Source of the DNA: Verrucomicrobiota bacterium
Lineage (GTDB): Bacteria > Verrucomicrobiota > Verrucomicrobiia > Opitutales > Opitutaceae
Direction of reading: 5' to 3'
DNA: 64,000 bases
Assembly (NCBI GenBank): GCA_030601755.1
Contig: JAUWBF010000010.1
Span: forward strand, 1 to 64,000
Below the pieces are notes generated by a model that was given only the letters and a program-made list of their open reading frames with translations, ran no database searches and was not told where the DNA came from. A program made the translations under genes and the position numbers. Positions 6,827 to 15,389 of this stretch are shown here, one piece after another. How positions within the stretch are numbered: position 1 is the first letter of the stretch; the number at the start of each line of letters is the position of its first letter.

Positions 6827-8737
6827 TCAACGCGGGGTGAGGATCAGGATCAGCAGCGGCAGCAGGGAGACGTTCCAGTCGTTGGCAGGATCGAGTTTTT
6901 GGGAGAATCCGGGGGCGGAAACATCGGTGAGGGTGACGCCGTCGACATCGGAGGCAAGACGCAGGCTCGCGTAAGGGCGCGCATTGGATGAATCCGACGT
7001 AAAAATGCCGTCCGCGTGGAGTTGGAGCGGCCCCATCGGGACCCTCGCGCCGCTGCGGATCGCCTCGAGCAGACGCCGCACGAGGTTGGGCAGGACCAGT
7101 TGATAAAACGCCGTGAGCACGTCCGACAACGCCGCCTCCGTCGCCAAAAACTCCGCGGGCAACTCCACCACGCGCGTCGCGTCGGACCAACGCATCACGG
7201 CACTCCCCTCCCCGCCCGGGCCGAAACCCGCCAAGGGGTGGCACACGCCGGTCAGTTGCGCCGCCTCGATGCGCACGCCGTCGAGCGTGACGCCCACCAC
7301 GTCGACCCGCAGCGCGTGGCCGCCGACGGACCGTTCGAAGGCCGGGCGGTGCACCGCGCGCGGCTCCACGGCCCAGCTCGCCAGCGTCGAGTCCAGCGCC
7401 TGCCGGCTCTCCTCGTCCAACGGCAAGTCCGACGACAACGCCAGCGCGCCCAGCGCCCACGGCAGCATCGCCGGCGACGCGCCCACCGCGGTCTCCGCGA
7501 GCATCTGCGTCCATGCCGCGATGCGCGCCACGAGCGCCGCGTGCAGCCGCGGCGTCAACCGCAGCCGCCCCAGCGCCGGCACCACGTCGTCGCGCAGCAA
7601 CCGCCGGATGCGCTCCCCTTCCCCGCCCCGCCCCGGCGCGACGGTCAGCGCAGTCCGCAACGTCTCGGAAAACAACGTCCCCGCGCGCGCCGCCGCCGGT
7701 CCGGGCGCGGCCAGATCGAGCAAAATCAACGTGTGCACGAGCAACCGCGGCGCGCTCGCCGGATCGCCCGCGAGCCCGGCCTCGACGCGCTCCGAGACGA
7801 CCTCGGCCAAGTGCCGCTCCTGTTGCGCGCGCGCCTCCGCCAGCGGCTCGCCGAGTCCCTGCAACGTCGTCAGGTCCGCGCGCACCGCCTCCCAGAGCGC
7901 GGTCAGCTCGCCCGGCCGCGGCGGTCCCGAGCGGCGTGTCTCCGCCAGGTGCGAGGCCAGTCGCCGGCACGCCGGTTGCGCGACCGGTTCGAGCAGGGCC
8001 GCGACATCCGCCCGCGGACACAGCGTCGTCGCGCACTGCAATTGAAAACCCGCGGCCGCGACGTCGCCCCGCCCCGCCAGTCGCGCCGCCGCCTGCGCGT
8101 GCACGCCGGCCAGCAGCGCCGGCAAACCCTCGCGCAGCGCCGCCGCGGCCGAGGCCGGCAGCTGCGGATCGTTGATCCCCGCGACGCGCGCCGCGACGCG
8201 CCGCCACACCTCGTCGTCGGCCAGCACGCGGCCCCAATAATCCACCGCGTCCCGCCACAGCGCGCGCACCGTCTCCGGGTCGGCGTCCGGCGAGTCGAGC
8301 CACTCGACCGCGAGCAGGTGCTGGTAAACCGCGATATTGTGCCAGCCCGCCGGCTCGCCGCGGCCCGCGGCCGCGCTCCAGGCCGCGGTGGCGGCGGCCG
8401 TGTCGCCGGCCATGAAGGCGTCCAGCGCGGGGTCGTCACCATCGTTTGGATACGCCGCCGGCCAGAACCAAAACAACTCGTCCAGCAATCGGCGCGCCGG
8501 CTCCTGCAAACGGCGCGCGGTCTCGCGCAACGCCTCGCCGGAAACCTCGCCCACCGGCGCGAAGGCCCAGCCGCCGACCGCCTGCCCCAGCTCCAGCGCG
8601 ACACGCAGCTCCTCCAGCCGGCGCGCCACCGCGCGCGAATCCACCGGCACGCGCAGGCCCAGCCGGCGAAACCCGTTGTCGAGGTAAAGCTCGAGCCGCG
8701 GGCATTGGTTGAGGAGCTGGATGATCTTTTCCGACAC
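6827..8737 (-). CDS. J-domain-like cochaperone with long helical body
   Basis: The likely product is 636 aa. The first 90 residues (GFRRLGLRVPVDSRAVARRL, later LQEPARRLLDELFWFWP) read like a degenerate J domain: a short aromatic/leucine helix, spaced basic helix and conserved FWFWP end. The HPD tripeptide needed by classic DnaJ proteins is absent. The rest is long, Ala/Leu/Arg-rich and mostly helical, with a beta-rich portion near residues 470-560. The C-terminus is hydrophobic (VSLLPLLILILT), possibly a membrane-contacting tail. The start is uncertain: GTG at 8737 is chosen because it begins the conserved region; a TTG at 8812 is less likely. It is the first gene of the Hsp70-type operon. 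Confidence 0.6.
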   Translation of the reverse strand: MSEKIIQLLNQCPRLELYLDNGFRRLGLRVPVDSRAVARRLEELRVALELGQAVGGWAFAPVGEVSGEALRETARRLQEPARRLLDELFWFWPAAYPNDGDDPALDAFMAGDTAAATAAWSAAAGRGEPAGWHNIAVYQHLLAVEWLDSPDADPETVRALWRDAVDYWGRVLADDEVWRRVAARVAGINDPQLPASAAAALREGLPALLAGVHAQAAARLAGRGDVAAAGFQLQCATTLCPRADVAALLEPVAQPACRRLASHLAETRRSGPPRPGELTALWEAVRADLTTLQGLGEPLAEARAQQERHLAEVVSERVEAGLAGDPASAPRLLVHTLILLDLAAPGPAAARAGTLFSETLRTALTVAPGRGGEGERIRRLLRDDVVPALGRLRLTPRLHAALVARIAAWTQMLAETAVGASPAMLPWALGALALSSDLPLDEESRQALDSTLASWAVEPRAVHRPAFERSVGGHALRVDVVGVTLDGVRIEAAQLTGVCHPLAGFGPGGEGSAVMRWSDATRVVELPAEFLATEAALSDVLTAFYQLVLPNLVRRLLEAIRSGARVPMGPLQLHADGIFTSDSSNARPYASLRLASDVDGVTLTDVSAPGFSQKLDPANDWNVSLLPLLILILTPR

Positions 8738-8913
8738 GTTGAAACGATGAACCTGACGAAAACCGGGCGACCGCCAAAAACCGCCGCCAAGGCGGACGCC
8801 GGCGGACGGCAACCGACCCGAACGGACGCGTCGCCGCCCCCATTCGGACGGAGGACGTAAACGCGCCCGCGCCCCGAGGACAATCCCTCATTGCGCGGCC
8901 GCGCCCGCCGGCC

Positions 8914-10227
8914 TCACAGCCACGCCAGCGCCACCCCGAGCAGGCCGCAGGCCGCGATCACCAGCATCAGGTTGACCCGAAAAAAATGCAGCGCGACGAA
9001 CGCCCCCGCGCCCACCGCCAGCGCCGCGACGTCGAGCCTCTCGCCCGCCGGCACGATCACGTGCCAGCCGAACCACACCGCGAGGTTCAGGATCACGCCC
9101 ACCACGCTCGCCGTGACCGCGCCGAGCGCGTGGCCGATGGCGCGGTTGCCGCGCAGGCGCTCGATGTGCGGCGCCCCGAGAAAGATCCACAGGAAACACG
9201 GCGTGAAGGTCACCCACGTGGTGATCGCCGCGCCCAGCGTCGCCGACCACAACGGCGACAACGCGCCCGGGTGGTTCCAGCCGCCGAGGAAACCCACGAA
9301 CTGCACCACCATGATGAGCGGCCCCGGCGTCGTCTCGGCCAGCGCCAAACCGTCGAGCATCTGCGGCGCGCTTAGCCAACCATGCTCCACGACCGCCTGC
9401 TGCGCGACGTAGGGCAGCACCGCGTAGGCGCCGCCAAACGTCACCATGGCCGCCTTGCTGAAGAACACCCCCTCCTCCGCCAGCGTGCCGTCCCAACCCT
9501 GCCACCAACCGACCGCGATGATCGGCGCCGCCCACAACACCAGACACAACCCCGTCACCCGCAGCGTGCGCCGCCAGCTCGGCCGCACCGCCGCGTTCTC
9601 CGCCGCGTCGTCGACCACCGCGCGGTCCGCGGCGGTGCCCGCGCCGCCGCCGTGACCATGCCCGCCCGCGCCCGCGTCGAACTGCGCCGGCCAGCGCCGC
9701 CCGCCCAGCCAGCCGACCAACGCCGCGCCGAGCACGATCAGAGGAAACGGCGCGCCCGCGAAAAAGATCAGCGCGAAGGCCAGCGCCGCCAGCGACCAAC
9801 GCGCCGGGGTGCGCAACGATTTTTGCCCGATGCGCAACACCGCCGCCACCACGATGGCGAGCACGGCCGGCTTGAGCCCGTCGAAGAACGCCGCCAGCCA
9901 GGCCACGTCACCATAAGTCACATACACGTAGCCCAGTCCCCACAGCAGCAGCGCCGACGGCAGCACGAAGAGCACGCCCGCCGCGATGCCGCCCCATGCG
10001 CGGTGCAACAACCAGCCGCAGTAGATGGCGAGCTGTTGCGCCTCGGGTCCGGGCAGCAGCATGCAGAAATTGAGCGCGTGCAGAAACCGCGACTGGCCGA
10101 TCCACTTTTTGCGTTCCACCAGCTCCTGCTGCATGATGGCGATCTGCCCGGCGGGTCCGCCGAAGCTGATCAGGCCGAGCTTGAGCCAGAACCGCAGCGC
10201 TTCGCGAAAGGTGGGATGAGGAGCCAT
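8914..10227 (-). CDS. Chromate transporter, ChrA (CHR) family
   Basis: The 437-aa product is an inner-membrane protein made of two homologous CHR halves. The first half has FLKLGLISFGGPAGQ-type sequence and LPGPEAQQLAIYCGW. The second half repeats the pattern with MVTFGGAYAVLPYVAQ and TTPGPLIM. The two are joined by a His/Gly-rich loop (GAGGHGHGGGAG, around 200). Long-chain CHR proteins export chromate driven by proton motive force. ATG at 10227 is preferred over a TTG nine bases upstream. No chrB-type regulator is nearby. The 176 bp between this gene and the J-like gene holds nothing recognisable. Confidence 0.88.
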   Translation of the reverse strand: MAPHPTFREALRFWLKLGLISFGGPAGQIAIMQQELVERKKWIGQSRFLHALNFCMLLPGPEAQQLAIYCGWLLHRAWGGIAAGVLFVLPSALLLWGLGYVYVTYGDVAWLAAFFDGLKPAVLAIVVAAVLRIGQKSLRTPARWSLAALAFALIFFAGAPFPLIVLGAALVGWLGGRRWPAQFDAGAGGHGHGGGAGTAADRAVVDDAAENAAVRPSWRRTLRVTGLCLVLWAAPIIAVGWWQGWDGTLAEEGVFFSKAAMVTFGGAYAVLPYVAQQAVVEHGWLSAPQMLDGLALAETTPGPLIMVVQFVGFLGGWNHPGALSPLWSATLGAAITTWVTFTPCFLWIFLGAPHIERLRGNRAIGHALGAVTASVVGVILNLAVWFGWHVIVPAGERLDVAALAVGAGAFVALHFFRVNLMLVIAACGLLGVALAWL

Positions 10228-10295
10228 GCGCGCCAAGCAAGACAGCCTGTGAGAAACGGTTCAAGCCGCCGACTGCCGCCGTGCACCGCCAAACC

Positions 10296-10393
10296 GTAGG
10301 GGCCTCGCTCGCGAGGCTCGTTCAACGCGTGACCGCAAAGCGCGCGTGATCTCCATGCCTGCGCGCAACGGGCCTCGCGAGCGAGGCCCCTAC
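10296..10393. repeat. Perfect 22-bp inverted repeat, each arm itself palindromic (type B)
   Basis: The left arm 10296-10317 begins GTAGGGGCCTCGC. The right arm 10372-10393 is its exact reverse complement, ending GCGAGGCCCCTAC. Within each arm, GCCTCGC and GCGAGGC also pair, so several alternative hairpins are possible. A diverged copy occurs at 21274-21372. The element lies in the 320-bp gap between chrA and the DMT gene and holds no gene. Confidence 0.85.
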
Positions 10394-10422
10394 CCGGCAT
10401 GGACGCGGAGCATGGTTCCCGT

Positions 10423-10442
10423 CCCCGAGCTCACGCCCGGGG
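10423..10442. repeat. REP-like palindrome (type A)
   Basis: CCCCGAGC-TCAC-GCCCGGGG is an 8-4-8 hairpin with one mismatch. It belongs to the same family as the palindromes around the RAYT gene near 30 kb, in the TCAC-loop orientation. Confidence 0.7.
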
Positions 10443-10547
10443 CCACGGGGGAAGCGGGGCGCGGGCCTCGAGGCCACGGTTCAACTCGCCAAGCTCGCGG
10501 CGCCTGCAGGCTTCCCTTGCGGGCGAAAAACTTGCCTGCTGGCGGAC

Positions 10548-11438
10548 ATGCTTCCGCTGATCGTCGTCTCGCTCGTCTGGGCGTTTTCCTTCGGGCTCAT
10601 CAAGGGCCGGCTCGCCGGCCTCGACGCCGACGCCGTGTCCGCGGTGCGCCTGGGCCTGGCGCTGCTGGCGTTCCTGCCGTGGCTGCGCCCGCGCGCGGTG
10701 CGGCCGTCGACGGCGGCGTGGTTGATGGCGATCGGCGCGGTGCAGTTCGGGTTGATGTATGCGCTCTACCACCACGCGTTTCACCACCTGAAGGCGCACG
10801 AGGTGGCGCTGTTCACCATCTTCACGCCGATCTACGTGACGTTCTTCGACGCGACGTTGTCGGCCCGGTGGCAACCGCGCCACCTGGCCGCCGCCGGTCT
10901 GTCCGTGCTGGCGGCCGGCGTGCTGCTGTGGAGCAAGCTCGACAACCCGGACTTCATGACGGGCTTCCTGTTGATGCAGGGGTCCAACCTTTGCTTCGCG
11001 GCGGGGCAGATCGCCTACCAGCGCACGCGCCGCGCGGTGGGCGGCAAGACGACCGACGCGGGCCTGTTCGGCTGGCTCTACCTGGGCGCGACGGCCGTCG
11101 CGGTGCTCGCCTGCGCGGGGCTCGGCGGCGAGTCGGGCACGGGGTTCGATGCGCTGGCGGCGTGGCGCGATTTTCGTCCGACGGCGGACCAGTGGCTGGT
11201 GCTCACCTACCTCGGCGTGTTGTCGTCGGGCGTCGGATTTTTCCTGTGGAACCTCGGCGCGACCAAGGTCAACGCGGGCACGCTGGCGGTCTTCAACAAC
11301 GCCAAGATCCCGCTGGCGGTGTTGTGCTCGCTGCTGTTCTTCGGCGAGCACGCGAACGTCGTCCGGCTGGCCGCGAGCCTCGTGCTGATGGGCGCGGCGC
11401 TGTGGCTGACCGAGGGCAAAAAAAATCCCGCCGGCTGA
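10548..11438 (+). CDS. DMT-superfamily (EamA) transporter
   Basis: The 296-aa product is a polytopic inner-membrane protein with about ten hydrophobic helices in two EamA repeats. The first starts VVSLVWAFSFGLIKG, and the second contains TYLGVLSSGVGFFLWNLGA and ends in LVLMGAALWL. Members export amino acids, sugars or other small metabolites; the substrate cannot be read from sequence. The stop codon lies inside the stem of a terminator that serves the opposite strand. Confidence 0.85.
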   Translation: MLPLIVVSLVWAFSFGLIKGRLAGLDADAVSAVRLGLALLAFLPWLRPRAVRPSTAAWLMAIGAVQFGLMYALYHHAFHHLKAHEVALFTIFTPIYVTFFDATLSARWQPRHLAAAGLSVLAAGVLLWSKLDNPDFMTGFLLMQGSNLCFAAGQIAYQRTRRAVGGKTTDAGLFGWLYLGATAVAVLACAGLGGESGTGFDALAAWRDFRPTADQWLVLTYLGVLSSGVGFFLWNLGATKVNAGTLAVFNNAKIPLAVLCSLLFFGEHANVVRLAASLVLMGAALWLTEGKKNPAG

Positions 11439-11451
11439 GCGTCGGCGGGAT
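11418..11451 (-). terminator. Intrinsic terminator for the trpD-glmM-TPR transcript
   Basis: On the minus strand ATCCCGCCG (11451-11443) pairs with CGGCGGGAT (11433-11425) across a 9-base loop, followed by seven T (11424-11418). It sits 54 bp past the TPR gene stop. The same bases encode the last residues and stop of the convergent DMT gene, so terminator and coding end overlap. Confidence 0.85.
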
Positions 11452-11504
11452 CAGGTGGAGGGTTTTGACCGGCGGAGGCGCGGGCGCCTTGACCGACAAT
11501 CGCC

Positions 11505-12896
11505 TCAGTTGGAGGCGTAGAAGGCGTTGATCTTGTCGGAGACGTCGCGGAAGCCGATGTCCTCGCTGTAGATCAGCTTGTATTCGTTGATGGCTTCCTG
11601 GGTCTTGCCCATGGCCTCGTAGCAGGAGGCGAGCTGGTAGATGACGTCCTTCTTGGTGTCGTCCATCGAGGCGAGCTCGCTCTTGGCGGTCTGGAACTGG
11701 GCGATGGCGAGGTCGAACATCTTGCGGGCCTTGAGGGCCTTGCCCATGCCGGCGAGCGCGGAGATGCGGACCTTGGGGTTCTTTTGCGCCTGCTGGTAGT
11801 TGGCGATGGCCTCCTGGTATTCGCCGGCCTCGAAGTGGAGATTGGCGAGGGTGTAGCGGGCGGCGTAGTCGTTGGGGTAGCGCTCGACGTAGGCCTTGGA
11901 CTGGGCGAGGCGGAAGGAGGTGAGCTTGGCCTTGGCGGCCTCAAGCGCAGACTGGGCGGCGACGTTCTCAGGAGACTCGGCGAGCTTGGTCTGGGCGGCG
12001 TGCACCTCGTCCTCGATGATGGCGACCTCGAGATCACCTTCGAGGCGCTCGAGGCCGGAGTCGCCGGCGCCGGAGGGGAGCTTGCGGGCCTTGCGCAGCC
12101 ACTCGAGGGCGTCGGCGAAGCGGTTGAGCTTGCGGTAGCCGTCGACGATGGAACGGTAGTGGTTGAGATTGTCGGGCTCGGCCTCGACGCGCTGCTTCGC
12201 CTCGGCGATGAGGCGCTCGGTCATGTCGGAGGAGGTGACGACCTTGGCGGCCTGCTCGAGCGAGACGGCCTGCTCCTCGTCGCGGAGCTTTTCGCGGAAG
12301 GTGCCTTCCTCCTCCCACTTGCCCTTGTCCATGGTCTGGGCGACGGAGGCGCGGCGCATGAGCGCGAGGGCGTCGCCGTCCTGGGGCTTGGTGCGGAGCA
12401 GATCGTCGGCGACGCGCAGGGCCTCCTTGTGCTTGTTGGCGGCGAGGTAGGCCTCGCCGAGCGAAAGGAGGGTGTCGTGGTCGGCCGGCTGGATCTCGCG
12501 GATGCTCTCCCACGCGAAGCAAACGGTCTCGGGCATCTCGAGGGCGGCGGCGGACTCGGCGAGGAGCTTGAGCGCGCTGACGTTGTTGGGGTCGACGGCG
12601 AGCATCTTCTCGGCGTTCTCAATGCCCTTGGCCGGGTCCTTCTTGGAGCCGAACATGAAGCCGGCCTGAGTCATGGAGCCGAAGGCCTTGGTGAAGAGCT
12701 TGCTCTTGGACTGCGCCTTCTTGACCTGCGCGACGCGTTGGAGGCGGCGCACCGGCACGCACCCCGGGGCGTTTTTGAGCACCTGAGCGGTGACTTCGAT
12801 GACGTAGTCCGCATTGCCGCGCTGAAGGGCGACCTGGGCGTTTTCCAACTGCTTTTGCAGCCGGGGGTCGAGAGAGGAGACGGGGATTTCCTGCAT
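11505..12896 (-). CDS. Tetratricopeptide-repeat protein
   Basis: The 463-aa soluble product lacks a signal peptide. It contains scattered TPR units, clearest near the C-terminus (YAARYTLANLHFEAGEYQEA, then KKDVIYQLASCYEAMGKTQE). The middle (about 190-300) is charged and possibly coiled-coil. A Gly/Phe patch at about 70-85 (AFGSMTQAGFMFGSKKD) precedes the first repeat. It probably acts as a cytoplasmic scaffold; no specific partner can be named. The gene starts 44 bp after glmM and ends before a strong terminator, so it is probably the last gene of trpD-glmM-TPR. Confidence 0.75.
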   Translation of the reverse strand: MQEIPVSSLDPRLQKQLENAQVALQRGNADYVIEVTAQVLKNAPGCVPVRRLQRVAQVKKAQSKSKLFTKAFGSMTQAGFMFGSKKDPAKGIENAEKMLAVDPNNVSALKLLAESAAALEMPETVCFAWESIREIQPADHDTLLSLGEAYLAANKHKEALRVADDLLRTKPQDGDALALMRRASVAQTMDKGKWEEEGTFREKLRDEEQAVSLEQAAKVVTSSDMTERLIAEAKQRVEAEPDNLNHYRSIVDGYRKLNRFADALEWLRKARKLPSGAGDSGLERLEGDLEVAIIEDEVHAAQTKLAESPENVAAQSALEAAKAKLTSFRLAQSKAYVERYPNDYAARYTLANLHFEAGEYQEAIANYQQAQKNPKVRISALAGMGKALKARKMFDLAIAQFQTAKSELASMDDTKKDVIYQLASCYEAMGKTQEAINEYKLIYSEDIGFRDVSDKINAFYASN

Positions 12897-12940
12897 ATGG
12901 GGAAGTGATACAGAAAAACCGCCCTCTCAAACGGTCAACG

Positions 12941-14263
12941 CTAGATTACCTGCAGATCGCGCCGCGCGGCGGCCTCCAGACGCTGCAATCCGCTGGCAAC
13001 AACCGCCTCCGACGCGCCTTCGACGAGCAAACGGAGCTTGGGCTCGGTGCCGGAGAATCGCACGAGCACGCGGCCGCCCTCGCCGAACTCGGTTTCGAGC
13101 GCGGCGATCTCGGCGGTGAGCGCGAGCAAATCGGCAAGCGGGCGCTTCTCGCGCACCATGAGGTTGCGCGTGCCCTGGGGGAATTTTTTCAGGCGTCGGC
13201 GCAGTTCCGACAGCGGACGGCCGGTGGACAGCATGACCTCGATCACGCGCAACGCCGCGACGAGGCCGTCGCCGGTCGGCGAGAGGTCGGCACAAATGAC
13301 ATGGCCGCTCGACTCGCCACCAAGAGTCAGACCGTCGGCGAGCATGCGCTCGATCACATAGCGGTCGCCGACCTGCGTGCGCACCGCGCGGCCACCGGCG
13401 GCGCGCAGGGCGGCGTCGACGCCGAGGTTGCTCTGCACGGTGACGACGAGGGTCTTGGCGGCCAGCGTGCCGCGCTCCAGCGCGTGGGTCGCGAGGATGG
13501 TAAGCAGCTCGTCGCCGTCGAGGATCTCGCCGTGTTCGTCGCAGAGCACGCAGCGATCGCCGTCGCCGTCGTGGGCCACGCCGATGCGCGCGCCCTCGGC
13601 CACGACGCGCGCGGCCAGTTGCGCCGGATGCTCGCTGCCGACGCCGGCGTTGATGCGCGCGCCGTCGGGCTCGGCGCCGATGCCGACGACCTCCGCGCCG
13701 AGGGCGCGCAGCACGGCGGGGCTGGTCCCGCAGGTGGCTCCGTGCGCGGTGTCGAGCACGACGCGCCAGCCGGCCAGCGAGCCGGCGGGCAGCACCGCCG
13801 ACATGGCCTGCACGTAGTCGCAGACGGCGTTCTCCAGCGGCGCGGCCAGCGGAGCGGGCGCGTCATCGGGCAACAGCGCCTCGATGGTGGCCTCGTCGGC
13901 GTCGGTGAGCTTCACGCCGTCCGTAGTGAAAAACTTGATACCATTGTCCGCCGCCGGGTTGTGCGAGGCGGTGATCATGACGCCGAGAGCGGCGTCGGAC
14001 GAGCGCACCGCGCGGGCGAGCGCGGGCGTGGGCACGACGCCGAGCGAGACGGGCGCAAGTCCGCCGGCGGCCAGGCCGGCGGCGACCGCCTCGAGCAGGT
14101 CGGGCCCCGACAGGCGGGTGTCGCGGCCGATGAACACGCGGGCCCCGGGGCGGGCGACCCAGCGGGCGACGGCGAGGCCGAGGCGGGCGGCGAATTGCGG
14201 GTTGACGACCGGTCCGCCGAACGGACCGCGCACCCCGTCGGTGCCGAAGTAACGACGATTCAT
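12941..14263 (-). CDS. glmM: Phosphoglucosamine mutase
   Basis: The 440-aa enzyme interconverts glucosamine-6-P and glucosamine-1-P, the step before UDP-GlcNAc for peptidoglycan and LPS. All four family sites are visible: catalytic phosphoserine Ser100 in MITASHNP, the metal loop HDGDGDR, the sugar loop GGESSGH, and the phosphate site RFSGTEPKLR. Length is normal. The ATG at 14263 overlaps the trpD stop by four bases (ATGA), so translation is coupled. Pairing with trpD rather than folP or ftsH is unusual compared with enterobacteria. Confidence 0.96.
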   Translation of the reverse strand: MNRRYFGTDGVRGPFGGPVVNPQFAARLGLAVARWVARPGARVFIGRDTRLSGPDLLEAVAAGLAAGGLAPVSLGVVPTPALARAVRSSDAALGVMITASHNPAADNGIKFFTTDGVKLTDADEATIEALLPDDAPAPLAAPLENAVCDYVQAMSAVLPAGSLAGWRVVLDTAHGATCGTSPAVLRALGAEVVGIGAEPDGARINAGVGSEHPAQLAARVVAEGARIGVAHDGDGDRCVLCDEHGEILDGDELLTILATHALERGTLAAKTLVVTVQSNLGVDAALRAAGGRAVRTQVGDRYVIERMLADGLTLGGESSGHVICADLSPTGDGLVAALRVIEVMLSTGRPLSELRRRLKKFPQGTRNLMVREKRPLADLLALTAEIAALETEFGEGGRVLVRFSGTEPKLRLLVEGASEAVVASGLQRLEAAARRDLQVI

Positions 14264-15309
14264 GTTTGCTGGAAAAACTCGCGGGCGCGAGCGATGCGTT
14301 CGCGAACGGCGCCGCCGAGCAGTTGCTCGCGGGCCAGCGCGACGCCCTCGGAGGGCGCGGCGGTGCGGCCGCAAACCCAAAGGGCGAGCGCGGTGTTGGC
14401 CACGATGGTGTCGACCAAGCCGCGCGGCCCGCGGCCGTCGAGCAGCGCGTTGACGATCGCGAGATTGGTGTCGAGGTCGCCGCCGATCAGGTCCTCGACG
14501 GGCGAGCATTGCAGCCCGATCTCGGCCGGCGACCACAGGCCGTCGATCTGGCGAAGGCGACCGATGCCGCGCACACGGTTGTCGCCGGCGGTGGTGAACT
14601 CGTCGATGCCGCGATCCGGTCCGAGCACGCAGTGGGCGGCCAGGCCCGCCTCGGTGCCGAGCAGATCGAGCACCTCGGCGAGCAGCGGCACCCAGCGCTC
14701 GGAGAAGGAGCCGAGCATGATGTGAGCGGGACGGCCGGGGTTGATGAGCGGACCGAGGATGTTGAAGATCGAACGCCGTCCCTCGTCGGCGAGGATTTTG
14801 CGGGCCGGAGCGATGTGCTTGAACGTCGGGTGGTAGGCCGGCGCGAAGAAAAACGCGAAGCCCAGCTCGGCGAGGCCGGCGCGGATCTTTTCGGGAGGTG
14901 CCTGCAGATCGACGCCGAGCGCGGCCAGCAGGTCCGCGCTGCCGCACTTGGAGGTGATGCCGCGGTTGCCGTGCTTCATGACCCTGACGCCGGCCGAGGC
15001 CAGCGTCAGCACGACGAGACTGGAGATGTTGAACGCGCCGACCTTGTCGCCGCCGGTGCCGACGATGTCGATCGCCTCGCCGGACCAGGCGGACACGCCG
15101 GGGTCGACGGCGCGGGCGCGGAAGGCCCGGGCAAAGGCGGCCACCTCGGCGGGCGTTTCGCCCTTGTCGGCGAGGGCGCGCAGGAAGCCGGCCTTGTCGG
15201 CGGCCTCCACGGCGGGATCGGCGAGGACGGGCACGACGGCCTGGACGTCGTCGGCGGTCAGTTCGCGGCCGGTGGCGAGGAGTCGGGTAAGTTCCGCAAG
15301 TGCGCTCAT
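14260..15309 (-). CDS. trpD: Anthranilate phosphoribosyltransferase
   Basis: The 349-aa enzyme transfers phosphoribose from PRPP to anthranilate in tryptophan synthesis. It has the glycine-rich PRPP loop DIVGTGGDKVGAFNISS, followed by VMKHGNRG and the NILGPLINPGRP motif. Length is typical. ATG at 15309 (MSALAELTRLL) is preferred over an in-frame GTG-type start at 15351 that would add 14 atypical residues and run toward the divergent uppP gene. No other trp gene is in the window, so the pathway is split. It is the first gene of a leftward unit with glmM. Confidence 0.95.
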   Translation of the reverse strand: MSALAELTRLLATGRELTADDVQAVVPVLADPAVEAADKAGFLRALADKGETPAEVAAFARAFRARAVDPGVSAWSGEAIDIVGTGGDKVGAFNISSLVVLTLASAGVRVMKHGNRGITSKCGSADLLAALGVDLQAPPEKIRAGLAELGFAFFFAPAYHPTFKHIAPARKILADEGRRSIFNILGPLINPGRPAHIMLGSFSERWVPLLAEVLDLLGTEAGLAAHCVLGPDRGIDEFTTAGDNRVRGIGRLRQIDGLWSPAEIGLQCSPVEDLIGGDLDTNLAIVNALLDGRGPRGLVDTIVANTALALWVCGRTAAPSEGVALAREQLLGGAVRERIARAREFFQQT

Positions 15310-15389
15310 GGGCGGGCAGGTAATCCGGATTGGACCATCGGGGGGAAGCATATTCTCGACATGACCGCACGCCTGTGGAACCAGAGGGC

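Noticed and set aside
3777-6974. Very long plus-strand open frame (over 1000 codons) antisense to the Hsp70 and GrpE-like genes
   Set aside because: Gly/Ala/Glu/Val-rich low-complexity translation typical of the complement of a GC-rich gene; no motif, while the minus strand has full Hsp70 motifs.
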